A stretch of 64,000 nt of DNA from Triatoma infestans (Eukaryota; Arthropoda; Insecta; Hemiptera; Reduviidae): positions 1 through 64,000 of the forward strand of contig JAAEAF010003052.1 of NCBI GenBank assembly GCA_011037195.1, read 5' to 3'. Under the pieces are notes generated by a model that searched no databases, was not told the origin of the DNA, and saw only the letters and a program-made list of their open reading frames with translations. Shown here piece by piece: positions 20,831-31,245 of the stretch (its first letter is position 1; each line of letters opens with the position of its first letter). Both the position numbers and the translations under genes were made by a program.

Positions 20831-21189
20831 GTGGGATATTAGTGATTTATTGTATGATTGTGGAATGAATGACTTAGATTGGGTAATTATCGAGTTTTTA
20901 GCAGGCTTCTCAGGAATATCGAGTATTGAGAGGTCAATGAGGATAGAAATTTCGTCTGCATGTGTAAAGTATGAATGTATTTATTGTGTGAATGAGTATG
21001 AATGCGATGAGGTTTGTTAGCTTGTTTTGCGATGGTGGCATAAATTCATTATAATTTATGAAAGGTACCTTGTTGTGCCCTTCCCTCATATATTCTTGCT
21101 TGGAAATCATTCTTGTTTTGGGATCATTGGGGATGAAGTATAACCATTGGGCTGTTATGAGAGAGAGCTCATAGAGAACGGTGTGCTTG

Positions 21190-21220
<31 letters not shown>

Positions 21221-21700
21221 AAATCTTCCCAATGATATCCTTTAAATTTGGTATATTTAGTGTCCACACCATTAAACTGCTAATTAATTATAAACTGCGA
21301 TTCATTATATTATATTAAACTGGTTCAACTTAAAAGAGTTAGAAAGTTTCATAATTCCATTTTTTTAAGTAAATTTGACAATATGAGATCTGCAGTAAAG
21401 TAAAGTGAAGATGAGTATTTCAAATAGATTCTGATAAATGGAAGACCACTTACGTATTCACATAAGCCATTACAACGGCAGCTATAAGAATCTATATGTT
21501 TGCGAATATTCTGTCTAGTCATGTTCATTAAATATTTGAGTATCATATCATTCTTGTCATCATATAAATTATTAATAACTTGAGGGATTGAGGAGTCATT
21601 TTTCTAGTGTTATTCATAACGGATCCCAACATATGAAATTCATAAGTGTTATATACAGGAAAGTTTCATTAGAAATGGGAATATTTTAAATTTGTAGGCA
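20830..21700. other. No feature; small dispersed repeat and AAT run
   Basis: An AAT run followed by poly-A at 21192-21222. The stretch 21405-21480 ('tttcaaatagattctgataa', 'attcacataagccat') recurs at 22535-22600, so it belongs to a small dispersed repeat. No coding signal. Confidence 0.6.
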
Positions 21701-21714
21701 TTTTTGGAGAAAAA

Positions 21715-22010
21715 AAAAAATCTGGTGTGAAACACTCGCACGGCCTTCTCAGACTGCTGCTAATGCAATTATATATAAAATGATAAATTTTGTCTTGTTT
21801 CCCCAACATAAATATAGAGTTGGTGGGGAAACAAGTACCTACCTAGGGAGTTCTCAGTTAGTGTGAAGCTAAGTCTCTGTACGAGTCTGTGTTTACACAC
21901 TGTCTGAAGAACGCATCCTGAAGATGGGCGAACGCCCGAAACCGGTCGATGACCACAAAATGAAGCAGGCTACCACGGAAAATGTCTCTGATACCTATCT
22001 AGGAAAGTTG
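21715..22010 (+). mobile_element. Modular-repeat end joined to Penelope-type tail, copy B2
   Basis: AAATCTGGTGTGAAACACTC at 21719-21738 is followed by unassigned sequence and then a Penelope-type tail from about 21830 ('agttctcagttagtgtgaag', 'tgtgtttacacactgtctga') to 'aaaatgtctctgata' at 21992. The same junction type (modular end beside a hammerhead tail) occurs at 17095 and 24890. Confidence 0.65.
21914..21951 (+). ncRNA. Hammerhead ribozyme motif, family B, copy B2 (canonical)
   Basis: CATC (21914-21917), CTGAAGA (21918-21924), T, stem II GGGC/GCCC (21926-21929 with 21934-21937, loop GAAC), GAAA (21938-21941), CCGG (21942-21945), TC (21946-21947), GATG (21948-21951) pairing with CATC as stem I. 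Every core base of a type I hammerhead is present. ACCGGT is a self-complementary stem III, so a dimeric fold is likely. It is the best family B copy to test. Confidence 0.8.
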
Positions 22011-22350
22011 TAGAAGTAATTAAATATTTTTCTAGGAAGCTTTGAAAAAGTCCTTAGACATTATATTTGCCTAAAAGTTGACAAAAGTGTATTTGTTTTA
22101 TTTTCTAGGACCGAACCTTACTATTCTCTTCTTAAATCCATATTAAGAACGATCAAGAAGAATCTTCCATAAATATTTCCTTTGTATGTGTCCCAGAAAC
22201 TTATCAACAACATTTCTATTATAAAAATAATTTTAAAACTTTATTTGAATCATTTAGGGAAAAATTGATTTCTAGATGGATTCTGAGTATATCTGACGTT
22301 AGGCCTAACTCAAAACTGCCATGGAGTAAAAGTGGAGCTCAAAAGAGGTC
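22010..22350. other. No feature recognised
   Basis: AT-rich sequence between the Penelope tail and the RNase-H LINE 3' end. No motif seen. Confidence 0.5.
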
Positions 22351-22354
22351 TTTT

Positions 22355-23540
22355 TTTTTGAGGGCTTGTGCACTGCGACTATCTAATGATCTACTATGCC
22401 CTTCTGTACCTTAGGTGAGCTTGCTTGATTCTACGGCATTCCTTCCAAGTTGAGCTTCCTTTGGAATCCCAGAATCTTGAAGGGTTCTAGGGAGGGTATT
22501 TCTCACTTACTCACCTGGGAAATACAGGAAAGTAAAAATGAATATTTCAAATAGATTCTGATAAATGGAAGACTGCATAGACCAAAGTATTCACATAAGC
22601 CATGGTTTGGTATTATTACTATTTGTCTGTGGGGAAGGATCAAACACTACGCTATCCAAAGCCTCACTGGGCCTATATAGCTACCCCAAGAAAAACAACA
22701 ACAAACCGGGTGTAGAACAAATATTCCAGACCCGGGTCTAATCCATCTAAGATTCACCATAGTCCGAACAAATCGGACGATAACCATTAAGGAAAATAGC
22801 CTAAGCACTTCCACATAAATCCTGTTCCGATCAAATGTCCTGAACCTAATTTCCTCACAATCCAGGCAATCTGCCATAAGAACCTCTTCCCTGGTAAAAA
22901 CCCAGGCTATTAAATCTTCGAATTGCAGCCCCCCCCTCCCCATGATAAAGCCCATAAGAATACGGATCTTATTCTTACTCAGATTCATGCAGGCCTTCGA
23001 TCTTTTCTGGTTATTACTTTCGAGACAGACCATGGCCTGCCTCAGTCCCGTGGTGGGCTCTTTCCGCCACCACATCTTTCTTGATTTCCTCCAAAAGTAA
23101 CTGGTCGCTAACTCCATAAAAGGGCTCTAAGGGAGGAGATGCAGCCCTTTCCTTTGCCAGGGTGTCGGCCACTTTGTTGCCTTCAACGACGACATGACCT
23201 GCACCCAAAATAGGATAAGTTTATTTCTTCTGTCGTTAAGTTTACCAAGACATTCCCAAACCATTTTAGAACTGATATCTAACAAAAAATATCAGCGCTT
23301 TAATGGCAGCCTGATTGTCGGATAGGATTCTTCTGATTCCGATATCTCCTATCGAGGTTGAACTGAACGCATCTCCCAATATCAAGAATTTCTGCCTGCA
23401 AGATGCTGGGAAACTACTCATGGGTTCCGAGTATTTAGTTGCAGGTTGTACCCAAACATCCCTGCCCCAGTTTCCCGTCAAGATAGGCTCTTACTGGTTG
23501 TATTTAATGCCGTCAGATTTAGGTAGTAACTATGTCCTAA
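22355..23540 (-). pseudogene. RNase-H LINE, heavily decayed C-terminal region
   Basis: Minus strand: LSDNQAAIKAL (third RNase H motif), GAGHVVVEGNKVADTLAKER (last motif, usual PGHxGxxGNxxAD), FYGVSDQLLLEEIKKDV, then frameshifted remnants, and YPPLEPFKILGFQRKLNL near the 3' end (22500-22400). The 3' terminus 'agtcgcagtgcacaagcc' matches the other RNase-H LINE copies. A small dispersed repeat (about 22535-22640) is inserted between the coding part and the 3' end. Many stops. Confidence 0.75.
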
Positions 23541-24660
23541 GAACTAACAAGACAAATAACTTGTGGTTCCGCACCGTCTATATCCTTTAATGCGTATTTA
23601 ATAAAAGTACAATTATAGTTTTTGTTAATATTTCAAATTTAAAAAAAAATTCGTCAATAAGAATTTTAATTTAAGTAGAGAGTAAGTCGATAAATGTTCA
23701 CTTTAGATATTTTTTTTGTTCCTATTCTTAAAGACTAATCGCAAAGATCTTTTTTACACTAAATAATGAAACTAGAAAATCGAGAAAAACAATGCGATTT
23801 CCACAAGTTCTTAATAAAAATCAAAAGAAAAGAATATTGAAGAAATAAATAAATAAATAGTGTCATAACTAAAGTAAATTGGCATTATAAGCAAGTGGTA
23901 AAAAGTGACAAGGATTTGGTGTCATAGCCTGCGGCTGAGTTTATTTCTAGGAGGAAGATCCCATACATCACTCTACACTTTAATATAAACATTCCCGACC
24001 TATTAATAATATCTAATGAATGATGCGGTTAATCCTCCCATGCCTTAGGCATAACGATGACGACACCCTGAGTATTCCCTCGTTTCTAACCAACCCCCCA
24101 ATATTAGTTGTCAACCCCCAGAGAAAGTGGAGAATGAAAATTCAACTCCTATCACAGTAGCTGACGCTTTGCAAACACTCCTTACCATATAACTATGCTT
24201 TAAAATAACATAAGTGTTCAATATTGCCTGTTAAATGATCCGGAACTATAGTGTTCCCACTTGTCTGGTTATAAAAGACATTGAAGAATTTTTTTTTTTT
24301 TTAAGTTATCATTGTATAATTTTTATGGTTTCAGCTGTCAAATTAAAACTAAAAGTGGTAAGAAATATGTTTTTTAATTAATTGTGTTCACACAATGAGT
24401 ATTATTCATTATAACTATTCATAATTTAGGCTAATCATTTATAGCAGCTAACATAGAATGTACGTTGCGATTAGTTTCAATCTTTAACATCCAGCATTTG
24501 TAATTAAATAGTTGGCTACGAAGTAATCCTGGTTCGGTTTTAACCAAAAAAAAAACAGAACCAGTTGAAGCCATTAATTTGAAGCATTACTTGCTTGTGA
24601 AAGTAGCTTTTCGAAACTTTTTGAAATCTGGTTTATTAAATCAAACTTTTCCCATTACTG
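23540..24660. other. No feature recognised
   Basis: AT-rich. The part 23890-24180 is somewhat richer in C and G ('gatgcggttaatcctcccat') but matches nothing I know. No long open frame. Confidence 0.5.
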
Positions 24661-24663
24661 AAA

Positions 24664-24890
24664 AAAAATCTGGTGTGAAACACTCACACGACTTTCTCTA
24701 CTGAAATCTATATAGTTATTACTGACTAATTTTCTCCAAACTTACAATAATTGACGTTTAATTACCAATGTGGGAATCTAAACATAAAACGACTTCTTTT
24801 AGGAAATCATAACCTCACCCTTCCTCTAAAACGCCCACAAATGGACTTCCTCGGAAAAAAAATCATCAATAAAAAAATAATAGCCCTATG
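24664..24890 (+). repeat. Modular repeat, copy 8 (twin of 16868-17095)
   Basis: AAAATCTGGTGTGAAACACT, 'cacgactttctctactgaaa', 'ttaattaccaatgtgggaat', 'cttcctcggaaaaaaaatca'. Almost base for base the same as 16868-17095 and joined to the same Penelope tail at the same point, so the two loci are copies of one composite block. Confidence 0.85.
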
Positions 24891-25740
24891 TATTTATATC
24901 AGAGACATTTTCCGTAATAGCCTCCTTCATTTTGTGGACATCGACCGGTTTCGGGTGTTCGCCCATTGTTGTAATGGAATCGTTTAATGTGATTCCTGGT
25001 GTAGTAGATGTCTTGAAGAGGGCGGAAGTTAGTTTAAGATTTTGGAAGTTAGTGCTCGAATTATTAATACGGATTTTATAAAAATAAACTGTATTAGAAC
25101 AATGATTTTAACGTAATAAATGGTAAATAATAACAACAAAATACTTAGCAATAATAGAAGATAAATAACTAATAATTTAGAATGATAAAATAAACGAACT
25201 AAGATGCACTACTAAGATGCACTGTTAGTTTGAAATAAAACTGTATAGGGACGCGTAAACTGCTGCTCGTATATGAAGACGTACTCGTATAATCGTATAT
25301 GATATAATCATCCCCTCTTCCAATGGGGCGAGTTTATATATTGGTGTTGGCCACACTCACACCAAGACATCTGTCCTAGTGTGCGACCTTGTGCGACTTC
25401 GTAGTTTGGTGACCCGATTTAGGTCAGTGGCCAGCCTTATCGGCGCTTGCTTTTGATGTAAGGGTATTTACCCTTGGTTTGTTTGTTTGGCTGCGGCCTT
25501 GTTTTGAAGCCAGTCAGCTGGCTAGGCCACTAGTTGTAAATTATTCTTCCACTAGTTGTAAATTATTCTTTCTTTGTTGGGTTTGACATTGCTATGACTT
25601 TGCCAATGTCAATGACTTTGCCATGTCATGTCATCACACCATCTTCAGGATGCGTTTGTCAGAAGTTAAAGAAAATTTGCCCCTTTAACAATCCAAACAT
25701 GTGTTCCTTTCCCACCCAGCTGACCTTACCTCCCTTTGAC
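24890..25740 (-). mobile_element. Penelope-type tail, copy B3, interrupted by a solo LTR
   Basis: The left part is 24898-24966 and the right part 25639-25740. Joined, they match 17098-17265. The hammerhead motif is split: its 3' half (minus strand) lies at 24939-24966 (GAAA, CCGG, TC, GATG) and its 5' half at 25643-25652 (CATC, CTGAAG). The copy at 25845-25882 lies in opposite orientation to the right, forming a head-to-head pair. Confidence 0.85.
24967..25638. mobile_element. Solo LTR (TGT...ACA) with 4-bp target duplication
   Basis: The insert starts TGTTGTAATGG and ends GTCATCACA. CCAT flanks it on both sides (24963-24966 and 25639-25642), and deleting insert plus one CCAT restores the hammerhead tail seen elsewhere. 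TG...CA ends with short inverted TGT/ACA and a 4-bp duplication define an LTR retrotransposon terminal repeat of 672 bp, probably left by LTR-LTR recombination. It contains a 22-bp tandem duplication (CCACTAGTTGTAAATTATTC around 25529-25573). Not related to the other LTR-like family here. Strand not determined. Confidence 0.9.
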
Positions 25741-25744
25741 CTAG

Positions 25745-25968
25745 TTTAAGAGTTTAGTATTGAAATAAAATTAAAAAGATCAGTCAGTGTATAAACTGAA
25801 TTTGCTCTGTGCAAGTCTGTGTTATCACACTGTCTGAAAGAACGCATCCTGAAGATGGGCGAACGCCCGAAACCGGTCGATAACCACAAAATGAAGCAGG
25901 CTACCACGGAAAATGTCTCTGATGCTTTCCAGCTCTGCGAAACCAACCACCACAACAACTATGTATTT
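25745..25968 (+). mobile_element. Penelope-type tail, copy B4
   Basis: Plus-strand tail with 'agatcagtcagtgtataaac', 'gcaagtctgtgttatcacac', the hammerhead, then 'gctttccagctctgcgaaac' and 'accaccacaacaactat'. The last 40 bp are also present at 47130-47170 and 56520-56555, so this is the complete 3' edge of the tail. Confidence 0.8.
25845..25882 (+). ncRNA. Hammerhead ribozyme motif, family B, copy B4
   Basis: CATC, CTGAAGA, T, GGGC-gaac-GCCC, GAAA, CCGG, TC, GATA. The last stem I pair (C with A) is lost. All core bases are intact. Confidence 0.75.
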
Positions 25969-25974
25969 ATAGTT

Positions 25975-26500
25975 AGTTTAACAATTTAATGAATTCCAAT
26001 GGTATTTTTATGGAGAGTATCACGCAAAAATAAAATAACTGTTCAGTAAAGGTCACACTTCACCCAATACTTTCATAATCAAAATTTTACCATTAGATTC
26101 AATTCCAATTAATTCTAACTTTAGAGAAAAGCATAAAACTTCACCCCCCTCCAAAACTCCCTTAAATCAATTTTTCTGGAAAAGTATGGCGAATATACAT
26201 TTTCACCCTTTATGTGTTTAATTAGATAACAAAGTTTATAAAAAAATGGAGCATTTTTTTTAAGGAAATTGTAAATTTAAATTTAAACTTAAAAGTAATG
26301 AGCTACGATTATTTTATAATCGTAATTCGATTATATAATTTATAATCGATTATTTTATTGATAAATAATGGTTGCGATTATTTTGTTTTTGAACTAACAC
26401 AGATTTCGAACAGTATATTTCAGAGACAAAACTGAATTTCCAATTCTAACCCGATCGCAATACTTCCTGTTACCATCTGCTGTAAGAGAAAGTGGAAAAA
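25975..26500 (+). repeat. Modular dispersed repeat, copy 9 (gapped)
   Basis: Left part to about 26260: 'gaattccaatggtattttta', 'ttcagtaaaggtcacacttc', 'aattccaattaattct', 'ctttagagaaaagcataaa'. After an AT-rich gap the right end appears at 26455-26495 ('cgcaatacttcctgttacca', 'gtaagagaaagtgg'). Confidence 0.65.
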
Positions 26501-27424
26501 AAAACAAAAACTGAGAATGAGAAAATGTAATATTTAAAAAATAAAATAAGAAAATAAAGTTGATGATGGCCATAAAATGTAACAAAATAATCAGTGAAAA
26601 TATCTCCGATCCATAAAATGAAGTGAAAAAGTGAAAAATTTTATAGAAATTAATATAATGTTTGAAATATTTCTTGTTGAATAGGGTAAAAAGTGATATA
26701 TCAAGAGATATATGCGGTTTCGTAGAAACAAATATACGTTTTGCTTTTCTATTGTTATATAGTTTGAAGGGCAAGAGGAGTACGTAGATTGTTGTGCGGT
26801 ACAAGTGATTAGTGCTGTGTCGTGTAGAGGGCACCCACTGACTGTACTTCTCTTCCTCTGTTGTGTGTAATGTGGCTTTGTCTCTTCGCTTCATGACACA
26901 TCCGTCTTGGATGTCTTCGCTAATGAGCTGTGACGCTGATAACCGTACTGCTTTTGCAGAGACCCACTAGCCGGACATCAATCACAACTATGGCAGGGAC
27001 TTAGACTCTTTCCCACTCACTCACTCTCGATTTCTCTCTCTCGCTCTCTCTCTTTCGTCGTTGTTCAAACACTTATTCTCTTATTCCATCAATTCACAAC
27101 ACACTAGATTTTGTGGTTGTTATTTATTAATATGAATTTACAAAGTAGCAGAGTAAATAATGCCTAGTTTTCACGCGAGTTATCCAGTTACCGATTGGGA
27201 GTCATACACTTAAGTTGTTATTAAACATCTTTATCATACATTACTCTTTACGAAATATTACTTCTTTTTTCAGATTTGAAGTAATTAACTACTTACACGA
27301 CAGAGGCTGGCCAACCTTATATTTACAATTAGGTATTATATGAAAACGGCATATAATTACAGACACCAATTGAACACTCAAGAATTTAATTATTAGAATA
27401 ATTGTTTCGTTTATTTATGATTTA
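26500..27424. other. No feature recognised
   Basis: AT-rich, with a CT-rich run at 27025-27058. A 166-residue minus frame (26894-26394) is rich in F, I, N and Y as expected for AT-rich chance frames, and has no known motif. Confidence 0.5.
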
Positions 27425-28431
27425 CTAGCTAAACCCGGCCACGCTTAGCTGTGGCTCAGTCTGATTTTAATTATTAGTGAAGTAAGTAGAAGTATGATAG
27501 TTAACATAGATTCAGCAAGAAAACACATCATTCAATTTAATACCCTAACTTGCGTTGCTGTGCACTGAAAGGAAAGAAAGAAAAATTTTTTTTAACTGAA
27601 AAGTCTTTTTTTATTGTAAAGCTAGTGAATAGACTACATTTTTTTTTGTCCGTTTTCTGCATAAACATAAAGATGGAAGATCAGATGGTTTACCAACTCT
27701 GGAGCATGCGACATTACGGAGAAGCCTATGAGAGAAGCCTATTCGTTTTCTAAATTCAAACCGCACACTTGCAAAGATTATCCTTGCGCTTTATTGATAG
27801 TCATAGCGAACGCAAGGCGTATTGAAAATTGAAGTCATTTGAACTCGAACGCCATATCTGTTGCAATGAGTGGTATTCGTGGAAGTTGAACTCTCATATT
27901 CGTCGTTAAATGATTTTTTTTTTTACTGTGCTCCAAAGAGTTGAATATTTCAAGCAGGCATGCAATTCATCAGCTGGTATTGAGCGAGGTATCACTGGAA
28001 GCGTTTGCCCGAAGTCACCGGATAGTAACATCAATGCTCTACCAAATGGAGCCTGATTATTTCGCAAGTCTTTCAATGTATGGTCTAATGCTTCCTTCTT
28101 ATAATTCTTGTGAGTCACTCATTCCATACAATGATTTTGCATGCACGAAGAATCGTTTCGGGGGAAGCTCGGAATAGAGGTAATTATAACTAGTTGAGAA
28201 GAGGTTCAGATAGCGCGCCACTATCGCAACACGTCTGCATCCGTCTATTTCTGCTAAACTCGCGAAACGCTCGGAATTTCCCGTTTCCGTCGGAACTTCG
28301 GAGTAAAAAGTATATATAAACACTCTTATATAGAAATGCAACGTTGTGTAAAAATTTCAAGTCAGTCCATTGACTACTTTTCGAGTTTTGCAGCCACAAA
28401 CATACGGATGCTGAATTTTTATATATATAGA
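27425..28431 (-). mobile_element. Helitron, 1007 bp, both termini present, internally deleted
   Basis: On the minus strand the element starts TCTATATATATAAAAATTCA (28431 leftwards) and ends in CTAG (27428-27425). Just inside the 3' end is a hairpin: GCCAC (27438-27442) pairs with GTGGC (27451-27455). The base outside the 5' end is A and outside the 3' end is T on the element strand, matching insertion between A and T without target duplication. All four are hallmarks of Helitrons. It encloses a piece of the Helitron helicase but no Rep domain, so it is non-autonomous. Confidence 0.9.
27735..28190 (-). pseudogene. PIF1-like Helitron helicase fragment
   Basis: The open part (28118-27906) reads HKNYKKEALDHTLKDLRNNQ, LMLLSGDFGQTLPVIPRSIP and ADELHACLKYSTLW. 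This is the PIF1/Helitron helicase block with the usual GDFRQ-LPV-P motif (here GDFGQ). After a deletion of several hundred bases relative to a full helicase, FQFSIRLAFAMTINKAQG followed by a stop and SLQVCGLNLENE appears (about 27850-27750), the late motif TINKxQGQS. Rep and the Walker A part are missing. Decayed. Confidence 0.85.
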
Positions 28432-28890
28432 TTTCAATTTTTGAATTATATCAAATTATATTAAATAGTAGGACATCCTCTATTATACAAACTGTAGATA
28501 CCAATTTAGCATAGTTCTGTGAAACTGTGAAAGTAGCAGTTTAATTTTTTATTTGTTTATTTAACTATTTCTTCTCTTCCCTATCACGGAGAATAGTTTG
28601 AAATCTAACAATACAGTATTAATTGTATTATGGTATTGAGATATATTTGCTTATTTTCTTTCTTTATTTTCCAATGTATTTTTGTAGTTGTTCCCTTTTT
28701 ACCGTCTATCTAAATGATGTTTACGTCCTAAATTAAGTTTGATAAGGATAACTAAAATTGGAGACTATAACAGTTATGTTATATACGTATATTTCTTATT
28801 TTCTCTTTTTCTTTTATATTTTCCTGTAGTACAACCGGCAGATGGATTTTACCCAGCCTATAGATGTTCATAGTTTTCTTTTGAGTTTGT
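28432..28890. other. No feature recognised
   Basis: AT-rich sequence between the Helitron and the LTR-like copy. No motif. Confidence 0.55.
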
Positions 28891-28894
28891 AAAG

Positions 28895-28985
28895 GGAATT
28901 TTGAGACACAAAATTGAGAATCTTACTTGCTACTTAGGCCAGACTAGAGTGGGAGACTCGTATATACAGCTGTGCTAGCCCTACA
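28895..28985 (+). repeat. LTR-like repeat, copy 5, left part
   Basis: 'cttaggccagactagagtgg', 'gagactcgtatataca' correspond to the TATA-region block of the family. The right part resumes at about 29870. Confidence 0.55.
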
Positions 28986-29865
28986 AGGGACATTCTTCCC
29001 GTATACCCCTTTTCCTCCTGGTACTTCGGGGGATCTTTCTAGACCGTACCTACCCTTTCGGGTTTACCGGTCCCCTGTTGCAAGCAACGGGATCGCTTAA
29101 CAAGAAGGGGATGTCACCACCATGAAAGGACTTCTAGTTCAGTGCCAGACCATAGCAGAAGTGCCGAAGCACCCCCTCCCGCTTGACCCATTTAAGCGCA
29201 GATTGAGATATGCTCAACCAGCGCGCAGAGTGATCCCACAACGTGGTCACTTTCCACTACCAGAAGTTAGAGAAGGCACTCTCTAGCAGGCTCGGATGAA
29301 CCGCGTGGACCCAGCAAATGCGCTTCCAGCAGCGGGCTGGCTCCGGGTTAATTTCATATTGCGATTCTCCTCCCGCTCAACTCATGACCTCGGTCATTGG
29401 TATTATTGGTTTAAACCACGGCAAGCAATTGGTTCGGAAAGTAGCTTGCGCCCGTAGTTCAGTATTTCAACTCTAACGAGCTAGCGTGACTGATCGCACG
29501 CCCGATGGATCTAATGTCCATCTACTGATTCCTGTCCATTGCCTCAAGCACAGGGGTTTCAGTAACCCAGGTAACTTGCAGGCAATCCTGCAAAGGGAAA
29601 CGATCAGGATGGGTTGGGGGAGGGAATCCGCAACCTGGAGAGCCAGAGGCTGATTGCACGCCGCAGGGTGGGCGATGGCTTCGTCACAAGCCTACGCCAA
29701 AATGTCTCTAGTTGTTGAAGTAAGAGTGACACAACTAGATTTTACATTCCACACAAGGACTCATACATATCTTATTAGAAGATACGACTTGTCCAGTGCA
29801 GGGTCTTCCTTTTAGTCGCCTCCTACAACAGGTCTATTCTACCTTGGGACCCACACGGGGATCCT
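28985..29865. mobile_element. GC-rich insert of unknown origin inside the LTR copy
   Basis: About 880 bp, clearly richer in G and C than its surroundings, bounded by CTACAAGGGACATTCTT (28982-28998) and CCTGCAAGGGACAGTCTT (29863-29880), an imperfect direct repeat of about 17 bp that may be a target duplication or part of the LTR. The right end holds 'cttttagtcgcctcctac' and 'cttgggacccacacgggg', a word pattern I have met in arthropod LINE 5' regions, but I cannot name it. No long open frame; stops in all frames. Confidence 0.45.
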
Positions 29866-29869
29866 GCAA

Positions 29870-30092
29870 GGGACAGTCTTCAGAACAGTTAATACAGCAG
29901 TTACAACGCGTCAGCAACCAACTGCAACCAGTCTTTCCCTTTACTCAGTCTAAATCTCTCGCAACCTATTTTCTATTCACGTATAAAGTCCTGGTGGTGT
30001 TGTGTCTCTATTTTATTGTACAGTAATCAGCATTCATTCTCGCTTATTTCTCATAAACCCTTTCCTACTAATTTCTCTCCTTCTAAAACCTA
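29870..30092 (+). repeat. LTR-like repeat, copy 5, right part
   Basis: 'cagcaaccaactgcaacca', 'gtataaagtcctggtggtgt', 'tgtctctattttattgtac', 'actaatttctctccttcta' and the end near 'acctatagaatag' follow the order of the family's 3' half. More diverged than the other copies. Confidence 0.55.
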
Positions 30093-30106
30093 TAGAATAG
30101 AATAGA

Positions 30107-31245
30107 ATCGGGGGGGGGGAGCCTCATTCCACTGCGACCCACAAATTGAGGTCTATTGTGGATCCCCTTAAGTTACAGAACAGCCCCCAGCTTTGCCCTC
30201 CTAATCAATCCTAGCAAAGCTGAGAGCGGCTCTGTCATGAAGCTTTCAGCTTCGGGATTGCCCGTCCCCAATTGAAGAAACCTAATCCTCGCCAGGCCGG
30301 CGCACTCACAAAGGATGTGCGCCGGGGTCTCCTCCTCTACCTTGCAGAATCGGCATACCGCACTATCCGCAAGTTGTAGGTGGTGCATGTGTCTATTCAG
30401 CCTACAATGCCCTGTTAGTAGACCCACAATTAACCTTATATCCCTTCGGGTTTGGCTCAGTAGGTCTTTGGTAAATTTAGGCAAATGTCTTTTAATGAAG
30501 AGCTTTGCCTGCCTCTGTCCTGGTGTTCCCTCCCACCAACGCAGACGCTGATCTTCTATCCACCCCTGATAGAAGTTTGGATGAGGCTCCTGGACAAGCC
30601 GCAGAAGGGTTCGGGGCCTATAAAGGTATCCTGCGAGCCCTCCCTCGCTAGGGCATCCGCCCTCTCATTGCCCAGGAACCCCGCATGTCCCGGCACCCAG
30701 GCGAGTGTCAGTTTATTCCGAGTACCCACCTCGGTGAGGGCAAGTAGGCAGTCCCACACCAGTCTTGAGACTATTTGGTGTGAGGAAAGTGCCTTCAGGG
30801 CTGCCTGACTGTCGGAGTATATGGCTACTCTTCTACCCACTATCCTTTGCCTTATGATCTCCCTAGCGCAGAGTTGTAACGCCACGACTTCAGCCTGAAA
30901 GACCGTGGCGTACTTCCCTAGGCTGGCCTTAATTTTAACTTTAGGCCTGCCCCCGTAGACCCCAGCTCCGACCCCAGTCGGAGTTTTGGATCCATCTGTA
31001 TACCAGATGGAGTTACCGAACAGAGGTGGGTCGCAGCCCCATTCGCCTCTGCTCGGTATGACAATATGGAAGTTCCTTTCGAAGGAGTACTTAGGAACCA
31101 TCCTATCCGTTGGCATCCCCAGAATATAGTCCACCTTGATTTCCTCAATCAACCTCTGGTTATTACGATCATGCCTAGAGGTGATGGGAGGCGGCCCCTG
31201 CATGAGCCTATGTATTCCAATTCTGGCTTCGCCGCCTAAAACCTA
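30107..31245 (-). pseudogene. RNase-H LINE, RNase H domain and zinc-binding C-terminus (best copy)
   Basis: The minus strand opens with LGGEARIGIHRLMQGPPP, the end of the RT/thumb region, then a full RNase H1 domain: IWYTDGSKT (first Asp), FQAEVVALQLCA (Glu), IYSDSQAALKAL (Asp), WVPGHAGFLGNERADALARE (His and last Asp). The C-terminal tail then reads LTGHCRLNRHMHHLQLADS and CRFCKVEEETPAHILCEC, a zinc-binding CCHC pattern. The two parts lie in different frames: a single frameshift near 30575 separates the 215-residue frame (31203-30556) from the 103-residue one (30484-30173). The 3' end is at a C run next to 30107. Truncated 5' at about 31245. High coding GC versus flanks. Confidence 0.9.

Noticed and set aside
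26394..26894. 166-residue minus-strand open frame
   Set aside because: Composition (F, I, N, Y, K) is that of chance frames in AT-rich DNA, with no motif or splice context.
30107..31245. Host ribonuclease H gene
   Set aside because: The zinc-binding LINE tail and 3' end shared with three other loci show it is a retrotransposon.
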